Below are positions 1 to 4,332 of a stretch of DNA of 5,025 bases, piece by piece. The translations under genes and the position numbers were made by a program. Each line of letters opens with the position of its first letter. Position 1 is the stretch's first letter. A model generated the notes under the pieces. It was not told the DNA's origin and did no database searches. It worked only from the letters and a program-made list of their open reading frames with translations. The stretch lies in NCBI GenBank assembly GCA_019690055.1, contig JADGGF010000349.1, positions 1 through 5,025 of the forward strand, read 5' to 3'. The stretch comes from Micromonosporaceae bacterium. Its GTDB lineage: Bacteria > Actinomycetota > Actinomycetes > Mycobacteriales > Micromonosporaceae.

Positions 1-12
1 ACCTGCCGGCGA

Positions 13-46
13 GGCTGGTGGGATCGGAGATGTTTATAAGCGACAG
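13..46 (+). other. Probable Tn5/Nextera sequencing-adapter remnant at contig end
   Basis: Bases 28-46 read AGATGTTTATAAGCGACAG. The Tn5 mosaic end used in Nextera libraries is AGATGTGTATAAGAGACAG, so 17 of 19 bases match. Bases 13-27 read GGCTGGTGGGATCGG against GTCTCGTGGGCTCGG of the Nextera read-2 adapter, 12 of 15. Together 29 of 34 positions agree without a gap and in the correct order, and all five differences are single-base substitutions. This is best explained as low-quality adapter read-through assembled onto the contig end. Genomic sequence then starts at about base 47. Bases 1-12 would correspond to index and outer-adapter sequence, but I cannot match them to a known index. Confidence 0.85.
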
Positions 47-541
47 CCTAGGCAAAAAACCGCAGGAGGGCGTCCTTCCTGACAACGGGTCCGCTGAGAA
101 CGCGCCGCCAAATACCACAGCGGCCACGTCCGGCACCAAAGAGGCCGGGCTCGACCGGCCCGGCGGGGCGCCCGCGATCGTGGCCGCGGCGGCGGCAGAC
201 AGCAATACGACAGCCCCGGTGACGGCGTCGCGGGCGCCGTTGAACCGCTCACTCTCCGTGATCGCTGGCTGGCCGAACGGTGGCCCGAGGCCCCAACGGT
301 CGAGGAACGACGCGAGCACGGCGGCCGGGTCCCCGCCGTCGTCGAGATGCCACTCAAGTGCCGCCAGCGGAAAGGAATCCCCAGCCGAGGTCGGCATCCC
401 CCCGGCCCGCCAGGCCGTGGTCGAGACCGTGGGAACGGCGGCCGAACGGCCCCGCTCGGGCTCGCGCTGAGCCGAGTAACCGATTACTGTCCGTGAGCGC
501 AAACCGGCCTCCGGCTGGCCGTACGGATCGAATGTCCTCAT
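47..541 (-). CDS. Hypothetical protein, partial (3' end missing at contig edge)
   Basis: I do not recognise this product. A minus-strand frame is open from an ATG at 541-539 to the left edge, about 165 codons up to the adapter junction. Roughly 80% of its third positions are G or C, which favours coding, although the bias is weaker than in gcvP. The predicted product has a polar, arginine-rich start, then an acidic helix-like stretch (LAALEWHLDDGGDPAAVLAS) and an Ala-rich hydrophobic segment (AVTGAVVLLSAAAAATIAGA) that could be a membrane or packing helix. A second in-frame ATG at 397-395 begins the best-biased part and is an equally good start. Neither ATG has a clear Shine-Dalgarno. The last 15-20 codons before base 47 look less coding-like and overlap a terminator-like hairpin, so the real gene may end earlier if the contig end holds an indel error. 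It is divergent from the DUF5999 gene. Confidence 0.4.
54..88 (-). terminator. Possible rho-independent terminator
   Basis: Read on the minus strand, CAGGAAGG (81-74) can pair with CCCTCCTG (70-63) across a three-base loop with one A-C mismatch. An outer CCG (88-86) can pair with CGG (62-60) if TTGT is bulged out. Six T residues (59-54) follow at once. Shape and T tract fit an intrinsic terminator for the leftward partial gene, but that frame has no stop before the hairpin, and the hairpin lies only a few bases from the adapter junction where base calls are suspect. Confidence 0.35.
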
Positions 542-617
542 CCGTTAGGCCGATAGTCGTGTCCAGGGCGTGTTACGCGGTCGTACCTGAGCCCTTTTCG
601 GTAGTAGCTTTGTCATT

Positions 618-631
618 GGTCACAGGTGACC
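618..631. promoter_or_regulatory. 14-bp inverted repeat, candidate operator
   Basis: GGTCAC-AG-GTGACC is a perfect 6+2+6 inverted repeat, 40 bp before the DUF5999 start codon. A TTGTCA hexamer at 610-615 differs by one base from the TTGACA -35 consensus, so the repeat would lie in the promoter spacer. No good -10 follows: the bases at 632-637 (TTGATT) match only three of six. The symmetry is typical of a dimeric repressor site. I cannot name the regulator, and a role for the divergent gene on the left is equally possible. Confidence 0.4.
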
Positions 632-671
632 TTGATTACAAGAGTTTCGGAAGAGACCAGGTAGATCCCCC

Positions 672-881
672 GTGAACTGCGAGCACAATCCTCCCTGTCC
701 GAGTGCGGATGCCATCGACCGCGACGCTGCCCGAGTGATCGCCCACCACCCGGAGCAGGGGTGGAGCCTCCTGTGCAACGGCGTCATCGTCTTCGAGGAC
801 ACCGGCGAGATCCTGCCCGACGGCAGCACCGTGCAGCCGCACCGCGGCCCCGCTCTCCACGCCCTGGCCGGCGCCTCCTGA
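672..881 (+). CDS. DUF5999 family small protein
   Basis: This 69-residue product starts at GTG and ends in TGA. It matches, from memory, the pattern of the small actinobacterial DUF5999 family: an N-terminal C-x-H-x-P-P-C-P motif (here Cys3, His5, Cys9), then HPEQGWSLLCNGV (residues 26-38, with Cys35) and FEDTGEILPDG (41-51). The length is normal for the family, and the GTG start places Cys3 where family members have it. The function is unknown. The three Cys and several His could bind a metal or form disulfides, but that is inference. There is no signal peptide or membrane segment, so it is probably cytoplasmic. The Shine-Dalgarno is weak (AGG at 659-661, ten bases from the start). It is a single gene, with an inverted repeat in its upstream region, and converges on gcvP with 73 bp between stop codons. 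I see no clear terminator in that gap. Confidence 0.85.
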   Translation: MNCEHNPPCPSADAIDRDAARVIAHHPEQGWSLLCNGVIVFEDTGEILPDGSTVQPHRGPALHALAGAS

Positions 882-954
882 CCGTTCACCTCGGCACCCT
901 CGGATTCCGACCGCCACCTTGAGGGACCGAACCCCCGTCGGACCCGTATCGGCG

Positions 955-3783
955 TCAGTCGACGTAGGCGTCCGGCGGCGGGCAGGCGCAGACGAGATTG
1001 CGGTCACCGTACGCCTCGTCGATCCGCCGGACCGGCGCCCAGTACTTCCCGGTCGGAGCCACCCCGTTCGGGTAGGCCGCGAGCGACCGAGGGTACGGGT
1101 GCGGCCACTCGTCGGCGGTCACCATCTCGGCCGTGTGCGGGGCGTTGACCAGGGGGTTGTCGTCCGCCGGCCACACGCCGGCCGCCACCTGGTCGATCTC
1201 GCGCCGAATCGCGATCATCGCGTCGCAGAACCGGTCGAGCTCTGCCAGGTCCTCCGACTCGGTCGGCTCGACCATCAGCGTGCCGGCCACGGGGAACGAC
1301 ATCGTCGGTGCGTGGAACCCGTAGTCGATCAGGCGCTTGGCCACGTCGGTGACGGTCAGCCCGGCCGCCTTGACCACCGGCCGCAGGTCGAGGATGCACT
1401 CGTGCGCCACCAGGCCCTTGTTGCCCGTGTAGAGCACCGGATAGTGGTCCCGCAACCGCGCCGCCACGTAGTTGGCCGCGAGCACCGCCATCCCGGTCGC
1501 CCGGGTCAGCCCCTCCGGTCCCATGAGGCGGATGTACGCCCACGAGATCGGCAGGATTCCGGCCGAGCCGTACGGCGCGGCCGCGACCGGTCCCACGGCT
1601 CCCCGGGGACTCGGCAGGTACGGCACCAGGTGCTCCCGGACGGCCACCGGACCGACACCGGGACCGCCCCCGCCGTGCGGGATACAGAACGTCTTGTGCA
1701 GATTCAGGTGCGACACATCGGCCCCGAACTTGCCCGGCTTGGCGAAGCCCAGCAGGGCGTTGAGGTTCGCACCGTCCACATAGACCTGTCCCCCGGCCTC
1801 ATGCACCTTGGCGCAGACCTCGGCGATGCCGGGCTCGTAGACGCCGTGAGTGGACGGATAGGTGATCATGATCGCCGCCAGCCGGGAACCATGCTCGGCG
1901 ATCTTTCGATCCAGGTCGGCGAGGTCGATGTTGCCGTCCTGGTCGGTGGCCACGACCACCACCCGTAGTCCGGCCATGACCGCGCTGGCCGCGTTGGTGC
2001 CGTGGGCGCTCGCCGGGATCAGGCACACGTCGCGCTGCTCGTCGCCGTTGGCCCGGTGCCAGGCCCGGATCGCCAGCAGTCCCGCGTACTCGCCCTGCGA
2101 GCCCGCATTGGGCTGCACGCTCACCGCGGCGTAGCCGGTCAGCTCAGCCAGCCACGACTCCAGCGTGCCGATCAGCTCGGCGTACCCGCGGGTCTGCTCG
2201 GCCGGAGCGAAGGGGTGGATGTTCGCGAACTCCGGCCAGGTGATCGGCTCCATCTCGGTGGTGGCGTTGAGCTTCATCGTGCAGGAGCCGAGCGGGATCA
2301 TCCCCCGGTCCAGCGCGTAGTCCTTGTCGGCCAGCGAGCGAAGGTACCGCAGCATCGCCGTCTCGGAGCGATGGGCGTGAAACACCGGATGGGTCAGGTA
2401 CGGCGTCGCGCGCCGCAGCGACGCGGGCAGCCCGGTCTCGGCCGCGAGCGCGTCAACGTCCACAGCGGACGCACCGAACGCGGCCCACACGGCGCGCAGG
2501 TGCTCCACCGTGGTGGTCTCGTCGCAGGCGATCCCGACGTGGTCCGCGTCAACCAGGCGCAGGTTCACCCCGCGCTGGGCCGCCGCGGCGACGACCTGCT
2601 CCGCCCGCCCGGGTACGGCCACCGTCAGCGTGTCGAAGAAGGCGGTGGTGGCCACCGTGACGCCACTGGTCCGCAGCCCGGCGGCGAGCAGGCCGGCCAT
2701 GTGGTGGGCATGGGCGGCGATCCCGCGCAGGCCGTCCGGACCGTGGTAGACGGCGTACATGCCCGCCACCACGGCGAGCAGCACCTGCGCGGTGCAGATG
2801 TTGCTGGTCGCCTTCTCCCGGCGGATGTGCTGCTCCCGGGTCTGCAGGGCCAGCCGGTACGCCGGGTGGCCGGCGGCGTCGCGCGACACCCCGACCAGGC
2901 GGCCGGGCAGCGACCGCTCGAGCCCCGACCGTACGGCCATGAATCCGGCGTGGGGACCGCCGAAGCCCATCGGCACGCCGAACCGCTGCGCGCTGCCCAC
3001 CACGACGTCGGCCCCGATCTCGCCCGGCGGGCGCAGCAGGCACAGCGCCAGCAGGTCGGCGGCGACGGTCACGATGGCGCCCCGCTCGTGCGCCGCGGCG
3101 ACCACCGCCGCGTGGTCGCGGACCTCGCCGGAGGCGCCCGGGTACTGCAGGTGCACCCCGAAGCACTCCTCCTCGGGCAGCGCGTCCCCCGAGAACAGGC
3201 GCACCTCGATGCCGAGCGGCTCGGCCCGGGTCCGCAGCACGGCGATCGTCTGCGGCAGGGTGTCGGCCTCGACCAGATACACCTGGCTGGAACTCTTCGA
3301 CGAGCGCCGGGCCAGGGTCATCGCCTCGGCCGCGGCGGTCGCCTCGTCCAGCAGGCTGGCGTTCGCCGTCGGCAGGCCGACCAGGTCGGCGACCATCGTC
3401 TGGAAGGTCAACAGCGCCTCCAGCCGCCCCTGGCTGATCTCCGGCTGGTAGGGCGTGTAGGCCGTGTACCACGCCGGGTTCTCCAGGACATTGCGCCGGA
3501 TCACGCCGGGTGTGTGGGTGCCGTAGTACCCCAGCCCGATCATCGACACGGCGACCTGGTTACGGCCGGCGATCTCGCGCAGCTGGGCCAGCACCTCGGG
3601 CTCGCTGGCCGCCGGCGGCAGATCGAGCGGGGCGTGCCAGCGGATCATCTCGGGAATCGCCTGGTCCATCAGCTCGTCGAGCGAGCCGACCCCGACCACC
3701 TCGAGCATCCGGCGCTGCTCGTCGGGGCGGGGGCCGATGTGCCGGGCGACGAAGGGAATCCCGTTGGGCTGATCACCACTCAT
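955..3783 (-). CDS. gcvP: Glycine dehydrogenase (decarboxylating), glycine cleavage system P-protein
   Basis: GcvP is the PLP enzyme (EC 1.4.4.2) that decarboxylates glycine and passes the aminomethyl group to the lipoyl arm of the H-protein. It works in the cytoplasm with T, H and L proteins, none of them encoded here. The 942-residue length fits the long single-chain form (E. coli about 957). Both halves are present. The N-terminal half has FVARHIGP (11-18), YYGTHTP (86-92) and NASLLDEATAAAEAM (141-155). The C-terminal half has GSCTMKLN (499-506), HGTN (594-597) and the PLP site NLHKTFCIPHGGGGPG, where Lys697 should form the Schiff base with the cofactor, followed by the Gly-rich loop (704-709). 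The frame is open further upstream to 4002, but ATG 3783 is chosen because GGGAG lies six bases before it, the family N-terminus begins there, and the upstream codons overlap the glycine riboswitch. No frameshift or missing key residue is visible. It is transcribed alone, apart from gcvT/gcvH. Confidence 0.97.
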   Translation of the reverse strand: MSGDQPNGIPFVARHIGPRPDEQRRMLEVVGVGSLDELMDQAIPEMIRWHAPLDLPPAASEPEVLAQLREIAGRNQVAVSMIGLGYYGTHTPGVIRRNVLENPAWYTAYTPYQPEISQGRLEALLTFQTMVADLVGLPTANASLLDEATAAAEAMTLARRSSKSSSQVYLVEADTLPQTIAVLRTRAEPLGIEVRLFSGDALPEEECFGVHLQYPGASGEVRDHAAVVAAAHERGAIVTVAADLLALCLLRPPGEIGADVVVGSAQRFGVPMGFGGPHAGFMAVRSGLERSLPGRLVGVSRDAAGHPAYRLALQTREQHIRREKATSNICTAQVLLAVVAGMYAVYHGPDGLRGIAAHAHHMAGLLAAGLRTSGVTVATTAFFDTLTVAVPGRAEQVVAAAAQRGVNLRLVDADHVGIACDETTTVEHLRAVWAAFGASAVDVDALAAETGLPASLRRATPYLTHPVFHAHRSETAMLRYLRSLADKDYALDRGMIPLGSCTMKLNATTEMEPITWPEFANIHPFAPAEQTRGYAELIGTLESWLAELTGYAAVSVQPNAGSQGEYAGLLAIRAWHRANGDEQRDVCLIPASAHGTNAASAVMAGLRVVVVATDQDGNIDLADLDRKIAEHGSRLAAIMITYPSTHGVYEPGIAEVCAKVHEAGGQVYVDGANLNALLGFAKPGKFGADVSHLNLHKTFCIPHGGGGPGVGPVAVREHLVPYLPSPRGAVGPVAAAPYGSAGILPISWAYIRLMGPEGLTRATGMAVLAANYVAARLRDHYPVLYTGNKGLVAHECILDLRPVVKAAGLTVTDVAKRLIDYGFHAPTMSFPVAGTLMVEPTESEDLAELDRFCDAMIAIRREIDQVAAGVWPADDNPLVNAPHTAEMVTADEWPHPYPRSLAAYPNGVAPTGKYWAPVRRIDEAYGDRNLVCACPPPDAYVD

Positions 3784-3789
3784 ATCCTG

Positions 3790-3794
3790 CTCCC
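3790..3794 (-). promoter_or_regulatory. Shine-Dalgarno of gcvP
   Basis: GGGAG on the minus strand lies six bases before the ATG at 3783-3781. It decides the gcvP start: the longer in-frame options up to 4002 would put the start inside or beyond the riboswitch. Confidence 0.75.
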
Positions 3795-3802
3795 GAGGTG
3801 AG

Positions 3803-3819
3803 GACGTATCGATGACGTC
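3803..3819 (-). promoter_or_regulatory. Small hairpin between riboswitch and gcvP Shine-Dalgarno
   Basis: On the minus strand GACGT (3819-3815) and ACGTC (3807-3803) form a perfect 5-bp stem around a seven-base loop. A purine run (GGGGGA) before it could pair partly with CTCACC after it. It sits between the aptamer and the ribosome site and ends eight bases before the Shine-Dalgarno, so it may belong to the expression platform. There is no T tract, so control at translation fits better than an intrinsic terminator. This is inference from base pairing by eye. Confidence 0.35.
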
Positions 3820-3849
3820 TCCCCCTCTGTCGCTGCGAGCCGTGGCGGC

Positions 3850-3958
3850 GTCGCGCGCTCCAGAGCGCCAACCCATCGTGGTCCCTGGTGCCTGAGAGGT
3901 TCCGGGGAGGATTGCCCCTTCGGCGCCGGCGCAGTCGTCACCCGCCGGTCTCTCCCAC
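3850..3958 (-). promoter_or_regulatory. Glycine riboswitch upstream of gcvP
   Basis: Read on the minus strand, the leader contains the glycine-aptamer consensus blocks in order. GGGAGAGA (3956-3949) opens P1. GCCGAAGGGGCAA (3924-3912) is the conserved binding-core block. CTCTCAGGCA (3898-3889) closes the aptamer, and is followed by CCAGGGACCA and then GCTCTGGAGCG (about 3866-3856). Only one complete aptamer is present. The trailing GGACC...CTCTGGAG portion resembles the reduced 'ghost' element that accompanies single-aptamer glycine riboswitches in many actinobacteria. Its place, about 65 bases before the gcvP start, and the glycine-degrading role of GcvP support the call. By analogy with known gcv riboswitches it should raise expression when glycine is abundant; the direction of control cannot be read from the sequence. 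Confidence 0.93.
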
Positions 3959-3980
3959 GTGGGCGATCGTGGCTGGGGCC

Positions 3981-3986
3981 AACCTA
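3981..3986 (-). promoter_or_regulatory. Candidate -10 hexamer for the gcvP transcript
   Basis: TAGGTT on the minus strand fits the actinobacterial TANNNT pattern. It would start transcription near 3974, about 18 bases before the first riboswitch block. No -35 element is recognisable at 16-18 bp, so the call rests on position and the hexamer alone. Confidence 0.25.
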
Positions 3987-4046
3987 TCAGGCCGGCCGTC
4001 ACGAGCGCCGCTCATGGCGCGTGTCGGCCCGTCGCCGGGTGACTCA

Positions 4047-4066
4047 CCCCACCCGCTGCGGTGGGG
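4047..4066. repeat. GC-rich hairpin
   Basis: CCCCACC (4047-4053) and GGTGGGG (4060-4066) form a perfect 7-bp stem around a six-base loop. There is no T tract on either strand, so it is not a typical intrinsic terminator. It overlaps the palindrome GGGGCGCCCC (4063-4072), giving two mutually exclusive foldings. The role is unknown. Confidence 0.5.
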
Positions 4067-4079
4067 CGCCCCGGCTGGC

Positions 4080-4145
4080 GATGTCACCAGCCCGGCGACC
4101 TCACCATCTGGTGACGTCACCAGCCCGGCGATGTCACCAGCCGGC
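4080..4145. repeat. Four-copy 16/17-bp tandem repeat
   Basis: Four adjacent units follow one another: GATGTCACCAGCCCGGC (4080-4096), GACCTCACCATCTGGT (4097-4112), GACGTCACCAGCCCGGC (4113-4129) and GATGTCACCAGCCGGC (4130-4145). Units 1, 3 and 4 differ by one or two positions; unit 2 is more diverged. Each carries (G/C)TCACC at the same place, so the motif recurs every 16 or 17 bp. The regular spacing in non-coding DNA between two divergent genes suggests a multi-site protein-binding array, though simple slippage expansion would look the same. Confidence 0.75.
4108..4123. promoter_or_regulatory. Perfect 16-bp palindrome, candidate operator
   Basis: CTGGTGACGTCACCAG is identical to its reverse complement. 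It spans the junction of repeat units 2 and 3, where the variant end of unit 2 supplies the inverted GGTGAC half-site. It lies about 120 bp upstream of the candidate gcvP -10 and 205 bp upstream of the divergent gene. No regulator can be assigned. Confidence 0.5.
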
Positions 4146-4267
4146 GAGCGACCACCGGCCCGACGCGGGACCGGCCGATCGGATGGGGGGACACACCCGT
4201 CGTAAGCCGTCGATTCCGGCACCCGGCCGGGCGCGGGCGGCCTGTCAGCTTGACGAGGTTTAGCAAC

Positions 4268-4332
4268 ATGCGAGGCAGGTCACGCAGCACAGATTGAGGT
4301 GAGTCTCGGCCATGAGTGAAGGTGTCGGATGA
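4268..4332 (+). other. Two possible tiny leader reading frames before the coiled-coil gene
   Basis: ATG 4268 to TGA 4297 would encode MRGRSRSTD, with GAGG at 4255-4258 nine bases before it. ATG 4312 to TGA 4332 would encode MSEGVG, preceded by GAGGTGA at 4296-4302. The second stop overlaps the start of the next gene in an ATGA arrangement (ATG 4329-4331, TGA 4330-4332), a layout often seen in translational coupling. Both frames are very short and could be chance. Confidence 0.2.
4318..4322 (+). promoter_or_regulatory. Shine-Dalgarno of the coiled-coil gene
   Basis: GAAGG lies six bases before ATG 4329. It supports that start over the upstream ATG at 4312, which is in another frame. Confidence 0.55.

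Larger units (their letters stand above)
3987..4328. other. Gene-poor divergent intergenic region with repeats
   Basis: I find no convincing gene in these 342 bp between the gcvP leader and the divergent coiled-coil gene. Frames open here are Pro/Arg/Ser-rich and mirror the DNA repeats. The region holds an 11-bp inverted repeat GGTGA-C-TCACC (4038-4048), a hairpin (4047-4066), the palindrome GGGGCGCCCC (4063-4072), a four-unit tandem repeat (4080-4145), the palindrome CCCGGCCGGG in 4221-4235, and a TTGACG hexamer (4250-4255) that could be a -35 but lacks a matching -10. Confidence 0.6.

Noticed and set aside
28..46. A genuine Tn5-type transposon end
   Set aside because: The match continues past the mosaic end into the synthetic Nextera read-2 adapter sequence and sits at the contig edge, so a library artefact is far more likely.
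18..470. A 150-codon plus-strand open frame at the left end
   Set aside because: Its first codons lie inside the adapter-like sequence. The Pro/Ala/Ser-rich product lacks coding character, and the opposite strand has the better third-position bias.
882..954. Bidirectional terminator between the convergent DUF5999 gene and gcvP
   Set aside because: Only short, imperfect pairings without T tracts are visible, so I do not call a terminator.
919..1968. A 349-codon plus-strand open frame opposite the end of gcvP
   Set aside because: It is antisense to the well-supported gcvP, Arg/His/Val/Gly-rich in the way typical of shadows of high-GC genes, and has no recognisable motif.
519..2936. Three copies of the palindrome CCGTACGG (519-526, 1568-1575, 2929-2936)
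   Set aside because: Two encode Pro-Tyr-Gly in high-GC codons of minus-strand frames. The number is too small to argue for a functional genome motif from this window.
2002..3801. A 599-codon plus-strand open frame opposite the front of gcvP
   Set aside because: Length alone is not evidence in high-GC DNA. The composition (Gly, Arg, Gln, His-rich) is that of a frame antisense to gcvP, whose conserved motifs lie throughout the other strand.
4080..4145. Possible CRISPR array
   Set aside because: Units are contiguous and 16-17 bp long with no unique spacers between them, so this is a tandem repeat.
3938..4222. Repeated peptide pattern (GLVTSP / VTSP) in frames across the intergenic region
   Set aside because: The repeats appear in frames on both strands and simply reflect the 16/17-bp DNA repeat; there is no coding bias or ribosome site.
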